Shown: positions 1 to 10,930 of the stretch, piece after piece
Position numbering within the stretch: the stretch's first letter is position 1
Layout: the number at the start of each line of letters is the position of its first letter
From: Odontesthes bonariensis
Lineage: Eukaryota; Chordata; Actinopteri; Atheriniformes; Atherinopsidae
Length of the DNA stretch: 64,000 nt
Assembly (NCBI RefSeq): GCF_027942865.1
Contig: NC_134516.1
Coordinates: 26,105,822 to 26,169,821, forward strand
Direction of reading: 5' to 3'
Notes under the pieces: generated by a model
Database searches by the model: none
Told to the model about the DNA's origin: nothing
Seen by the model: only the letters and a program-made list of their open reading frames with translations
Program-made: the position numbers and the translations under genes

Positions 1-180
1 GAGGGCCCTAATTGCACACCGATGTAACCATTTACTGCAGGTGGGATGGACTAAATAGCCCAGTTACCTCCTCATCTCGCTTTTTTTGCGCTCCGTGCCC
101 ATATTATTTCCCAGCAGTGGCTGAGCTCAGGTGTCTTGCTCCGTGTGCGACACATAACCCAGTTGGTTTGAGGTGGTATT

Positions 181-490
181 AATATTTTCAAAATAAATTG
201 GCTTAAACAATTTATCAAGAACCCATTTTAAATTTGGAACTTCATACCAATATTGTTCCATATGTAGTATCTATGTCAGGGAAAATTATGTTTGTAGATC
301 AATGACCAAGAAAGAAGCATCTGTTTATGAAAGTAGGATAGTTTTGCGGGGATTTTTTCAACATTATAATTACAAAGTAAAAAGAAATTTAGGCCTCCTA
401 ATTTTGAGAAAATTAAATTCGGTATGAAGTTCCAAATTGAAGATGTGCTCTTGATAAATTGTTTAATCCAATTTATAAGTATTATTTAAA
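181..490. repeat. Long imperfect inverted repeat (hairpin)
   Basis: The left arm (about 181-250) and the right arm (about 410-490) are reverse complements over roughly 70 bp, sharing the blocks AAACAATTTATCAAGA and TTTGGAACTTCATACC. About 160 bp of AT-rich loop lies between them. It looks like a fold-back or MITE-like element. No coding potential and no convincing target-site duplication were seen. Confidence 0.65.
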
Positions 491-1129
491 GTGTAAAAGT
501 CTAAAAAGCTAAGGCCACCATTATCGTATCAGTTCATTTTTACAGATTTTTTTAATATAGTGGTTTTTGTTCCTCCATATAAAGTTTAATGAATTTTTAA
601 TTTGCCGTTGTCGCTTTCTCTTTTGCCGTTGTGATTTGCACTTCAGGGCCACCGTAGCACCTCCTCACCCAAGCAAGCGAGCAAGTGCAGCGCACCGAGT
701 TCAGGGCAACATGTTTTTCTGTGTGTTTCTTATACGAGTAACTGAGTGAGTTTACTATGTGTGTGAGGGATGTTTACATCAGCTGAGACGTTGGGAGAGA
801 GCAAACAGTTGACACCAGAGATGTTGGAACTGTTCTGTTTAGGGTGGCAGGGTTTTTGTTGGGGGGGCGGGGGAAGCACGCACACTTATCAATGATTGAG
901 GATTTGATTTGAAGTTATTTTATAATAACATGCAGTTATAAGAGAAATAGAATGGATGAACACGGCATCTTTATTGTTCAGAAAATAAAAATTTGATAAC
1001 CAAATCAAGCCATTTAAGGAACATAGCAGCATAAAATACACCACAAATGAAAAAAGAAAAGTCTGCGCTCATGACTCAGGGCTTTCATACATTTCCAAAA
1101 GTGGACCTTCTCTCAGTTGACCTACTAAT
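491..1129. other. Unassigned non-coding stretch
   Basis: Nothing recognisable was found here. The reading frame at 567-749 has no family resemblance and its composition fits chance. A short G-run lies near 860-870. Confidence 0.5.
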
Positions 1130-1600
1130 GAAAATTCTAAGCAGGGTCGAGACATGGCTTTCATCCATAAGGTCGCTGTGAGCGTTCATAATGGCCAAAT
1201 GTGTTAGTCTCTCCTGCGTCATGGTGTTGCGCAGCCAGGTTTTCAGGCTGAGAAAGAGCGCTCGGATGCCGCCACAGATATGGGCGGGGCCAGAGAAAGC
1301 CTAATGAGCTTCTCCACCTCTGACAGCATGGAGCGGGGTTGGTGCTGCAAGGTTTGCAGGATGGACCCCCACACACATCCCTCAGTATGTCCAGCTCAAG
1401 GCTTAGCCGCTCTCGTGGAAAGGGGGTCAGTTCCGGGGAACCCACATCCACTCGTTTCCCCTGAACTGCCTGCTCTCACCCTGCAGCTCCGCGGAGTCCC
1501 TCCTGATCAAAACGCCGCTCCACCTCTGAGCGCATCAGGTCCAGGGCCTCAAACACTTCTCTCTTCCACAGGCTTTGATGTTCTGCAATATTAGATATAA
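1130..1600 (-). mobile_element. hAT transposase relic (C-terminal dimerisation region)
   Basis: Translated on the minus strand, the end nearest 1150-1330 reads as the conserved C-terminal dimerisation domain of hAT transposases (hATC). Recognisable blocks are LAPPISVAASERSF and LKTWLRNTMTQERLTHLA, followed by a short tail to a stop near 1130. Upstream, toward 1600, lies a stretch typical of the region before this domain (EVFEALDLMRSEVERRF). The two parts are in different frames with a stop between them, so the copy is dead. The N-terminal zinc finger and most of the catalytic region are absent. Family knowledge: hAT transposases of the zinc-finger MYM-like type are abundant in teleosts. No terminal repeats were located. 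Confidence 0.8.
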
Positions 1601-2334
1601 CATCAAATAAACAACTTCTCTAACCGACCAATACTGCCCATATGGGCCACCTATTTAAGCTGGATCAAACTTATATTTTCCCATTTAAGTTCAAAATCCT
1701 AATATGAATATGGTTTGTTATTTCTGTCATTATTTCTGTCCATATTCTTTTTTTCCTTTAGTTGTCTCATGAAAGTTGCATGAGTGTACGTTCTTAGTCA
1801 GTTGATAGGCTAGTGCATACCGCTGTTTGTGTATTATGAATGATTCATTACAGGTTACAGGTACATTAATGTTTAATATATAGGCCTACATGGATACACA
1901 GTATTGTTGAACTTGTTCGGTTTTTAATGTCATAATCTATGGATAGTGTCAGGTTCAAATACCTAGAAATTCATAAAGATAGAGAGAGAGACGTCAAGGA
2001 TTTTTACTCCTGAGGAGAGCTAGTGAGGAGACGGCTCCTTACAATCTCCTAACCACTCTGAAGCTTCTCCATCACGCCTCCTCCATTTTATTCAGAAATG
2101 GGTGTGTACAAAAAGCTCTCAAAAGAAGGGAAGGGGGATTCAGTTTCAGGCCGGACCAGACCACATTCCTAACAGTGGAATTTACCACCTTCACACAAAT
2201 AAGCAAGGCACAACTTTGCTCAAAACTCTTATAAGAAAACAGAGTATATATGGGATAACTATCATAAAATGTATTTACAACTCAACAGATAGATACTTTA
2301 AAAGCGTCTGTCCGCAATAAGCTTTATGGAAAGT
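1601..2334. other. Unassigned non-coding stretch
   Basis: AT-rich intergenic sequence with a short GA-rich run near 1980-1992. No gene, tRNA or clear repeat was recognised; the small reading frame at 2102-2320 resembles nothing known. Confidence 0.45.
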
Positions 2335-2975
2335 GTTGTCAGGCCCAGGAACTCAGGACGCAGATGCAGGGAGAAGGTTTTCCAATAACAAGCTTTATTG
2401 AAAAGCAGAGGATCAATTCTCCCAGAGAGAGAAGAAAATACAGGCTATGGAATTATCTAAATATACTTCTCCCAAAAAAGGAAGAAGAATAGCTATAAAA
2501 ATGATTAAAATAATACTCGCTCCACTGTAAGGAGGAAAAACAAAAAGACTATCAAAAGTTATAAGTAACGTTAAAATCCCTCCCACTACGGAGGAAAGAC
2601 TGAGAAGACTATGGTTAGTAATCAACTGAAAAACAGAAAAATAATGAAGAAAACAAAGAGTCACTCCACTCGGAGGAAACAAAAGAGGTATGAAACATAT
2701 ACTATGGTTTAACCTATCTGTGATATAAAAATGACCAAAACCAAAAACTCTCTCAGAGAAACAGAACAAACCACGAAGGTTGCTTGGAACAAGGCTGTGA
2801 CCAGACTTGGGAAGGCCGGAGTGAACGCACGTAGATACTGACGAATACGACCCACTGGCACAAGACAAGGGGGGGCGCAGACTCTTATACACTGGGTTAA
2901 CAGGGAACAGGTGGAAACATTCATCCCACAATCAGACCGAGACACACGAGGAAGGGCAAGTGACCTGAAACGAGA
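2335..2975. repeat. Dispersed teleost repeat (non-coding)
   Basis: The block opens with a motif around 'caggcccaggaactcaggac', followed by 'caataacaagctttattgaa'. It ends with a tract around 'aacaggtggaaacattcatc'. From general knowledge this layout (a 'tttattga' block, short AG-rich near-repeats, then 'gggaacaggtggaa') belongs to a very common interspersed repeat of ray-finned fish. The minus-strand frames at 2413-2945 are uninterrupted but look like chance. The superfamily is not certain. Confidence 0.5.
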
Positions 2976-3944
2976 GTTAGAAACTCATTTATCACCAGCT
3001 CTATCAGCATGGAGAGAATCCCCTTTTCTCCCAAAAGATCCCCGGTGCTGCTCCTGAGCTGTTTCTGTAAGTTTATCACACCAGCTGGTGAAATGATATG
3101 AGTCCCTCTACAGTTGTTGGAGATATCAGCTGAGATTCAAACTAAAAGACACATTTTGTGTCTGAAACTGTGAGAGACTGTTCAGGTGGGACTGAAAGCA
3201 GATTCAGAGGGTTGCGATGTTTGTTTTTCCACCCAAATGATCTGATAACTGTCAGAGATGCAGCAGTGCTATGAAATCCACTTTAGAAGCTGCAGTTATT
3301 GGACACAATGAAAGCTGACCATCTCTGTGGCTCAGAGGAAAACTGAGCAACAAATGTTGCCAGTCTAAAGCTGAAATACTAAAGAATACTGCTCCTTATG
3401 TGGAACAAACCAAACTCCAGAGAAGCTGGAAGCACCACTGCGACTGAACTTGTGACATCATCACAGTTTACGCAACTTCCTCCAACATCTATGTCTCTTG
3501 AGGCCTTTACAAAATATATTTCTGACACTGATTTTTCTGATGAAGTGCTTTGTTTTATTGCCACTTAAATGAAGCAAACAATGCCCTTGTTGTTTAAACT
3601 GCACCAACGTTGATTTATCTCTGTAATGTCTTGTGTTCTGTTCTGGGTGTTCATTCATTACAGATTGTCCAAATAGTGAAATCTAAGTGAAAAGAAGCCC
3701 TGATATAAAGCAGAGCTATTCATGATAAATGCTCTTAACCTGTTGTAGTTTCAGTGAATGTGATCAACACTCTGCAGCTGGTGTATTTAAGGTGATTTCT
3801 ATAGTTTATATAGAATTATTCTATAGTTTCTATAACTTACAAATGAGGATATAACGATGCAGCTAACAGCAAAGCTAACAATAAGCTACATAGAAGGAAA
3901 AGCATCAGCCAGGCTCTGTCAGAGGTGGCAGTGTAGAAACAGAG
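2976..3944. other. Unassigned non-coding stretch
   Basis: No convincing gene. Several short frames are present at 3379-3658 on the minus strand but none carries a recognisable domain. Confidence 0.4.
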
Positions 3945-3991
3945 TGCAGGCATAGAGGGAAGTACAGGTTAAGTGGTAGATTACATTTCTA

Positions 3992-4064
3992 CACCTGAAC
4001 AGGGACTTGAACCCTGGACCCTCAGATTAAAAGTCTGATGCTCTACCAACTGAGGTATCCAGGC
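3992..4064 (-). tRNA. tRNA-Lys (anticodon UUU)
   Basis: The reverse complement folds as a 73-nt cloverleaf. The acceptor is GCCTGGA with TTCAGGT (one G-U end pair). The anticodon arm is CAGAC/TTTTAAT/CTG-type with anticodon TTT, and the T-arm is CCAGG-GTTCAAGT-CCCTG. The A box carries CCTC where GCTC is usual, so one D-stem pair is mismatched and activity may be reduced. There is no run of four T within 20 nt downstream. Confidence 0.9.
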
Positions 4065-4509
4065 CCTGTGAGAGTGTGTCTGAGTGACAGCTGACATCTG
4101 AAACACTTCCTGAGTCCAAAGCTGTGACGCTGTTTTCTGAACAAACGCCTGGTTGATGTGAACTTGTGTTGCAGCCACTGAGCATAAAGAAGAAGGCCTT
4201 CATGGAGGGAAACAGGGAGTTAAGGAGGAGTGTGAAGAAAAAAGGAAGAGAGCAAGTCGGTGGGAAACTATCTGCAGCAGAACAGTGTGAGGGATGTGTG
4301 GTCAGGAATGGAAAAGCTCACAGGCTTTGGGATAATGTGGGATCAGACAGATGGAAGAGTTCAGACAAACTCAGCATGCTGCTGCCTCCTGCTACAGACC
4401 TCACATCCTCCATGTACCAACAGCTTCCCTGTCACACCTCAGCACATCTACATGAAACTATCACATCTATAGGAAAATAAACTATCGCCTCATCTGAATA
4501 CAAACAAAA

Positions 4510-4690
4510 GAGATGATTGTGGATTTTAGGAGGAGCAGCAGTCAGCTGAACAGCGTCTCCATCCTCGGTGAAGAGGTGGTTGAGGATTACAGATACCTGA
4601 GGGTTCACCTGGACAGCAGACTGGACTGGAAATGCAACACTGAGGCTGTCTACAAGATGGGACATTCAGTAAACTATTCCTATAACTGTA
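4510..4690 (+). mobile_element. LINE reverse transcriptase fragment (L2/CR1-like)
   Basis: The + frame at 4513-4704 reads MIVDFRRSSSQLNSVSILGE followed by YRYLRVHLDSRLDW and NTEAVYKMG. This is the region just after the catalytic core of fish non-LTR retrotransposon reverse transcriptase ('...DFRR...YKYLGVHLD..LDW..NTEAVYKKG'). It is truncated on both sides. A related fragment lies on the minus strand at 31645-31945. Confidence 0.8.
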
Positions 4691-5533
4691 TATATGCTAA
4701 CTGAGTTGGCATGGGTTGGTGCACTAAACACATGTTACAGAGTTTAATATTTCTGCATCTTTTAGTAAAAACAGGAAAGAATGAGTGTATATTTCCAGCC
4801 AAATTCCCAATAAAGCTGCTCTCATCCACATATTTTTCTGTTTCTTTTGTCAGACGGCTAAACTGAAAATCAGCCCATTAAGACTACGTGTCAACTCGTG
4901 GTCACTTAAAGCATGTCCAGACTGTCGCTCTGCTCTAATAAAATCCTGATTTTGTAACCGCAGCCTCATGTGAGAAAATCACCCTTCAGGTGACTTAAAG
5001 ACAACATGTTGGCAGCGATTTCAGCTGCACTTCCATGCAGCGTGATGTCCCACAGAGAAAGTTAGAGGCAGCAGAATGTCATGAAGGTTTCCTACACAGT
5101 CTATCCCGTGCATGTACGCTGGGACAACATGGTGGTCCAGTTAAATGGACGAGCACACCTGGAACTGAAGCTGGACTTACCTGTGCATGCAAGCGTTCTG
5201 AATGTCCTGATCAAGATAAAAATATGTAACATACAGAACAAAAAGCATCCATCTCCAGCTGAAAACATGAAACCTGCAGACTACACATAAAATGTTCCAC
5301 TGGGGACATCGACCCAAGTTGGTTATTAGGAGCAAATTTCATTAATATCCTCAAACCCAGTTTTCCTCAGTGTGCAGACTTCAGGTTTTTGCTTTAAGTT
5401 TTGTACAAAGAAAATAGACTCAAATGTAACCTCTCTTCTATGCATATTCAGAACTTATTTAAATCTTCCAGAAAAACTCTTGTTTTGATCGTTTTCTTTA
5501 AAATAAAGATTTTTAAAAAGCTAATTGACCATG

Positions 5534-6270
5534 TGCTCTGTTTTACATATAACATCAGTTATAGAGGTAAACACGCAAAGTTAGCATATTGACGGGTTTC
5601 AAATATATGTTTCATCGTGCACACAACATCGTTTTATAAAAAAAAAAACTTGTCATTTACAGCAACCTGCATAAATATGCCGTCAAGCGCCATAATAACT
5701 ATGCCAAACCTATTGGCGGCAGTGTAGGGAAAGGAATAAAGCCATGCAAGCCAATCACAATAAGTCATCCGGAAGGAAATGTCTCACAACAGTTCCGTCC
5801 ATAGTGTGTAAGCATACATATGAAAAAGTAGATGAAGAGAAGTCACATCAGTCGTCCTCATGTGCGGAGAAGTGTTGTACAGTTTCCATTGGTAAAAAAG
5901 ATTTCCTGTGTCTCTCAGCTGTAGGCCTACATTTTGAGGAGATTAGCCTTCGAATGAAGCATGTTGTAATTTCTGTATTCCTATAATCTGTGAATCGTGA
6001 CGTCATCCATGATAATCCTGATCAGCAGTAAACATAAGGCGCTCGCATGACGTTAAGCATTTTCTGGCGCATAATGTGACGTTGAACCTAAAACGCCGTT
6101 TCTCCCAGTTGACAAGGCAACACATCGGCGTTATCAGAAATCTCCACTTTGGCCGGAGGTTTTAGAAATAATTGTTTTCTGTGATTAAAAACGGGGTTTT
6201 GGTGTAAATGAGAGCCCAAACCGCAGGAAAATATCTGCGTCTTCCTATCGTGTAAACGGGGCCTAAGTGG
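5534..6270. other. Possible non-autonomous DNA element, right end at about 6270
   Basis: The sequence near 6248-6270 (cgtgtaaacggggcctaag) resembles the terminal inverted repeat of fish hAT-type elements, which carry 'gtttacac' near their ends. The preceding 270 bp is relatively CpG-rich (6040-6200). The matching left end was not found, so boundaries are unknown. An A-run lies at about 5639-5650. Confidence 0.35.
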
Positions 6271-7990
6271 CTTGGGAACAAAATTTATAGGCTCAATGTT
6301 GTCACTTACTCACTACCTGGAAGTAAGTTTGGGAAAACATCTATTTTGTTCTACATTTGGATGCAAGAAGGCGAGCCAGGTGTTGGAATATATTCAGTTA
6401 AGTCGTGAGCTGTACAACCACACAGTGGACTGTGCACAAAAGCATTCACTATCCTGTCGGGAACATGAACAAACATGTCTGATTAATACTGGGCATAATG
6501 CAACATCAAATGTTCCATCTATATGTGAGAATCAGATGTCTTACCTGGTCGTCCCTACAGCAAGGACACTGCCTGTGGGGACTACTTGCATATAGTGGAC
6601 ATATAATTAAAAGAAAAACTTCTGTGGACTTGTTTCCACACTTTAAGTCACTCACATTGTTAACCTGCAGGTTGCAGTTTAAATATGAACATGATAAAGT
6701 CTGGTCTTTGTTGGATTTTACGAAAGTAATTATGAGGACAGATGATGTGAACTACTGTAACAAATGTTAGTTTTCAGAATTAAAACAACCTGGGGATATA
6801 AATATTCTCATTTTCATAAATAAATATGAAGTTCAGGTGTGACAGTAAACATTTTACAGTAAAAAAAAAACTTTCTCAGAAACTTAGACCCATATTAAAA
6901 AAGATCATTATTCAAATAGACACATTTTCCCTTTTAAATGAGTTAAAAATGTAACTTTAACTTCAGTGTATTTTCAGTACAGTTCCACCTCACTGATGGC
7001 TGGTAAAGCCTCCACAGTACAAAGAACAGAAAACAGTCGCCTACAGACTATTAAGTGCTCAAATGTCACATTTCCCATGTTGGAAGTTTGCTGTGTCACA
7101 GGGAGTCTGTGGGAGTCTTTGGTTGTTCTCACAAGGCAACAAGTTTTCAGGAGGAATGATGGAAATCCACAGAAATCATCAAGACAAATTTGAGAAACAC
7201 TTCCAGATATGAACAAAATGATGGCACAAGGTGCTTTAAACATTTAACCTCCGTTATGTCCTGTTTAATCAAGTTCATCTGAAATAAATCTAAGATCTCC
7301 TCCATATCACTTAATAAAAGAGCAGCTCTGCATCATGTTGTCTCACGTTTCTACATCTCAGCTCAGATATTAATCTGAGCTTTAAACATCTCAGAGTGCG
7401 CAGAAGGCAGTTAGCGTGACTTTAGTAAGAATACACCCTCTGCTATGTTCCAAACACATCCATGCTTCTAGATCCTCTGGATGAGAGAGCTGCTGAGCTC
7501 CTTATTCCTGCCAAGGAGTCAACATTATTTTAGAGTTATTTCCAGAACTCAGCAGGTTAACTTACTAAGACTCCAGTCTTATGTCACGCTGAGCTCACTT
7601 TTTTCCCCTTGAAACCCAACTAGCAGCTCCCACTAGTGAAGTGGACAAGTGATGTGTTGGACCCCAATTTCATGACTGTGACGACTTTGTGACGTATTAG
7701 AACCGAGGTTATAACCTGGAGTCCTTCAGACCAAATCTCTGTCACTCCCCTCACACTCCCCAGCCAGAGATTAGGGGCCCACAGTGATCTGCAGGACTTT
7801 GGTCCAGATGTTTAACAGCGTATCTGACCAAGCGTAATTCACCTTCTGTAAAACATCCCATGTTCATTCCTCACATGTTGCAACAAACCTTTTTAAATGT
7901 CAGAAGTGTTCATTTTCAGAGCTGAATTGAATGCAGCACGATCTGACTGGGTCCCAGGTGAGGTTTATGAGTGTAATTAGAGCAGGTAGA
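6271..7990. other. Intergenic sequence upstream of gene A
   Basis: No gene recognised. The frames at 6272-6770 have no domain resemblance. An A-run at about 6861-6871 and AT-rich DNA are present. The distal part is the upstream flank of gene A and presumably contains its regulatory sequence, but no specific site other than the TATA box could be supported. Confidence 0.4.
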
Positions 7991-7997
7991 GCACCAA

Positions 7998-8003
7998 TAT
8001 AAA
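7998..8003 (+). promoter_or_regulatory. TATA box of gene A
   Basis: TATAAA in the context ccaatataaagtcagc. It lies 118 bp before the start codon at 8121, giving a predicted transcription start near 8028 and a leader of about 93 nt. Gene B has a comparable TATA box. Confidence 0.6.
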
Positions 8004-8120
8004 GTCAGCTGCAGCCTCAGATGAGTTACTGCACAAATCTTCTCTCAACAGCAGTCACTAGATTGCTGTTTTTGACCAGTTTTATCTGAATTGTGTTGCT
8101 TCTGTTTTGTCTTGTTCAAC

Positions 8121-9086
8121 ATGTTGTTTAAGGTTTTCTTCAGGTGAGTCTTCAGGTTTAATGGTTTAGGTTTTTGTTCTCTTATATACTAAAGTTTCTT
8201 TCTTTCTTTTGAAATCCAAACAGGATTTCCTGGCTTTGTGTCCTGCTCTTCAGCATTGGAACATGTTATCCCCCCCAGAAAAGCAAGTATATCAACATTT
8301 AGGTGCAGTTTATATAAAGGCAGCCAACATGGGAAGTTGTTTAGTCTGGACATGCTCAACCCATGATGTTGGTAGGAATGAGAGGGAAGAGGGTCTGCAA
8401 CTATATTAATCATGCAGCACCAAATCTTACAATATATTTGACTTCAGGTTTAATGACCCACTTGAAATTCAAATAGTCCTTTAGCTTTGTTTATTGTTAC
8501 TAAACATATTGGCAGTGATACAGAGGCTACTGACAGCATGACTAACCATGCTGTCATACTTTGCTTCAACTAATTTCTGGGCTCAGGTCAAAACAGTGGG
8601 TCCTCTGGCTCTGGTAGTAGCACGTCTGGCTCTGGCTACGGCAGCGGCTCGTCTGGGTCTGGCTACGGCAGCGCTTCCTCTGGGTCTGGCTCTGGTTACG
8701 GCAGCGGCTCCTCTGGGTCTGGCTCTGGCTACGGCAGCGGCTCCTCTGGCTCTGGCTACGGCAGCGGCTCCTCTGGCTCTGGCTACGGCAGCGGCTCCTC
8801 TGGGTCTAATGCTGGCTTTACTGCGCAGGACGCAGACTTTGCTCGTTTCCTTGCTGCCCTAATGAACTTGAAGATCGACAGTTCTTTCCCACAGTCTGTC
8901 TGGACCTCCGACCAGGTCCCTAAGGACACATCTGAGATGCGCACTGTATACCCTTCATCCCACGTCGTCCAGTCCAGCAATGGCTACCAACGAGCCCGCG
9001 ACTCCAGTTCGTACGCCAAATACTCCCAGGATGCTTTTGACCACGCTGATGCCAAGACTGGGTCTAAAGGGCAGAAGTTGTACTAA
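8121..9086 (+). CDS. Gene A: small secreted Gly/Ser/Tyr-rich protein (unrecognised)
   Basis: Spliced model: exon 1 8121-8143, exon 2 8224-8282, exon 3 8587-9086, about 193 aa. Intron 1 is GT-AG and ends in phase 2. Intron 2 appears to use a GC donor (aaaa|GCAAGT) and joins in phase 1; both junctions keep one continuous frame. Residues 1-24 form a signal peptide (start MLFKVFFRISWLCVLLFSIG). Residues about 31-100 are built from GSGYGSGSS-type repeats. Residues about 101-193 form a polar, non-repetitive tail ending GSKGQKLY. There are no other membrane segments. A third intron (9088-9156) lies in the 3' untranslated region just after the stop. Expected location is outside the cell, as a structural or matrix-type protein (inference). 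I do not recognise the family. Gene B, 3 kb away in opposite orientation, shares the exon plan. A processed coding sequence this small could be missed by automatic annotation. Confidence 0.75.
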
Positions 9087-9156
9087 GGTAAAGCTGGACT
9101 CGTGTCTGAAGTATTGAGACTCCTGTATCAATACTGACCCCTTCTGTTTTCTGCAG

Positions 9157-9240
9157 GTGACTCTCATGGAGATTCCAACATGTGGCTGAACTCTGGCAAA
9201 ATAAACTTGACCAATAAAATGAGGTTTGTGTATTGAATAC
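9157..9240 (+). other. Gene A 3' untranslated exon with poly(A) signals
   Basis: An acceptor (ttttctgcag) precedes 9157. Two AATAAA signals follow at 9200-9205 and 9213-9218, so the transcript should end near 9235. A spliced 3' UTR immediately after the stop codon is unusual but the stop lies only 1 nt before the donor, so nonsense-mediated decay is not expected. Confidence 0.6.
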
Positions 9241-9985
9241 TTGATCTCAAGGTTTGTTTTCACTTCATAGAGGATTGAGTCTTCACCACACCCACTGAGG
9301 CTGACTCTGCTTTTGAAGGGCAAACTGAATACTGCTGCTTTAAATTCCACCACTAAATGTTTCCTTCTCATGGTTGAATTGCATTACACAAACCCAGACC
9401 AAAATAACTTGAAGCTCAGTACAGTGGCCCTGCTTGACCTTGCACCATGAAGGTGTTTCAGTTAAATCTGCACTCGCTGGCCTTTTCCAAGCTTTAATTG
9501 CATGTGACTCGTTAGCCTATGCTACGTAGCCTTGCCCCTCTGCTTGGCACCACTTGGTGTCTTCTGTGTGCCTCATCAGAGCCATACATCCCTCTTAACC
9601 AACTGTCTCGACTTGCCCCCTGTGTGTGTGTGGCCTTGTTCATCTCACCTGGGACACCAGCTGGAGGGCTATGACACTGCTTCATACAGACTCGGTCCTT
9701 AACATGGTATCACATCTTCCCATGTTGGTTTTCATCCTACACAAGACTTAAATATCTCCTGCTTTTGTTTTCCTGATTCTACCACATGTGGAAGATGCCT
9801 TTTCAAATTCCCTCGAGTGCAAAGCTACATGATCAATTTGCAAAATATTTTTTAACTCCTTTGATTCAGATCACTTGCTATTAAACTAGCAATAGTTTGC
9901 ACAATCAAACTTTCAAAGTACTCTCCCACAGTAGGCTCTCTGATACGGCCCTCTAGAAAAGGTATCCAAACAGTTCTAGCAGAGT
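9241..9985. other. Unassigned non-coding stretch
   Basis: No gene or recognisable repeat. The minus-strand frame 8955-9371 overlaps the gene A coding exon and is a shadow of it. Confidence 0.45.
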
Positions 9986-10730
9986 CTCAGTGAATGGAAG
10001 TGTGGAAATTATTAGACCTTTTGCAGAGTGGACTGGAGAGCTGTCCAGGGTGTACCCTGACTCTTTCAATTGGCAGCAGGGATAGGCTAAAGCAGAGATA
10101 CTCATTGCGCGGCTCCTCAAGCTTTAATTGGTGGCTCGCACTCGCATAGTAGCTTATAACAATAAGGTAACAATACATTTTTTCAAATAACACACAGCGA
10201 ATACTGCACAGTATGAAGTATTTTTATTAAGGCTTAATGGTGTTTCCTAAAGGGGGCACTGTTAAACCTGGCAACGCAGCCCGCTTAAACCACCGTCACA
10301 CTTGACCACAGTGCACGCTAGCTCCATTAGCGAGATGCAGGCACAATGGGTCTGTTTTTAATTAAAAAAGGACTAAACCATGCTCATCTTGAATGTCTCA
10401 CTATGATTACAACAAACTACAAATACAACATGAAGAAAGTCAAGGACATGCATGCCAGCTTCCAGTATTGAGTATTAAGGATTCCAGTATTCAGGTATAT
10501 GTGGTCTTAATTGAAAATGTATTGGCTGTGTTGTTTCTTTTTTTGTGGGATGTTTTATATGTAGAAATGCATATTTGCAAAAGGGGACTTAGTATGTTGT
10601 CATAAAAGTTGCTCTTCCCTTGATTTTGCTCTGCCAATGTGGCTCTTGTGGAAAAAAATAGTATCACTGGGCTAAAGGCTTCCACTACCCTAAACTGGAT
10701 ACATTGAGTAAAGTAAATGGATGGTAAGAT
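9986..10730 (+). repeat. Old retroposon 3' tail, split by a hAT insertion
   Basis: The segments 10020-10092 and 10678-10730 join into a tract with the order 'gtccagggtgtaccctg', 'gcagggataggct', 'accctaaactggata', 'aatggatgg'. This is a widespread teleost tail sequence that follows fish non-LTR retroposons. It is interrupted by the element at 10093-10669. Confidence 0.6.
10093..10669. mobile_element. Non-autonomous hAT element (577 bp)
   Basis: Flanked by a perfect 8-bp target-site duplication GGCTAAAG (10085-10092 and 10670-10677). Ends are CAGAGATACT and, in reverse complement, CAGTGATACT; both begin with the CAG typical of hAT. The internal sequence has no transposase. Removing it and one duplication restores the older repeat around it. 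Confidence 0.85.
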
Positions 10731-10930
10731 AGTTCCAGTGAGGAACCTTGGAGTTATTTTTAACCAGAATTTATCATTCAATGCACATAAAACAGGTTTC
10801 TAGGACTGCCTTCTTTCACCTTTGTAATATTGTTAAAATCAGGAACATCCTGTCTGAGTGATGCAGTAAAACTGCTCCATGCATTTGTTATTTCAGGATT
10901 TGACTACTGTAATTCTTTATTATTGCATTC
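10731..10930 (+). mobile_element. L2-like LINE fragment (reverse transcriptase C-terminal part)
   Basis: Reading across 10738-10925 gives the conserved L2 blocks 'VRNLGVIFNQNLSFNAH', 'TAFFHLCNIVKIRNIL' and 'LLHAFVISGFDYCNSLL'. The frame shifts between blocks, so the copy is inactive. It is truncated on both sides. Confidence 0.8.

Larger units (their letters stand above)
3945..5533 (+). repeat. Segmental duplication, long copy (tRNA-Lys block)
   Basis: This block is present a second time, inverted, at about 61572-62150. Positions 3945-4045 match 62060-62150 in reverse complement, and about 5056-5533 match 61572-62055. The roughly 1 kb in between (most of the tRNA-Lys and the LINE fragment) is missing from the second copy. 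The shared part includes a frame at 5081-5290 that is almost identical in both places; with no homologue recognised I treat it as part of the duplication rather than as a gene. Confidence 0.85.

Noticed and set aside
5081-5290. Frame conserved in both copies of the tRNA-Lys block as a gene
   Set aside because: The similarity is explained by the recent duplication; no start context, splice sites or recognisable domain.
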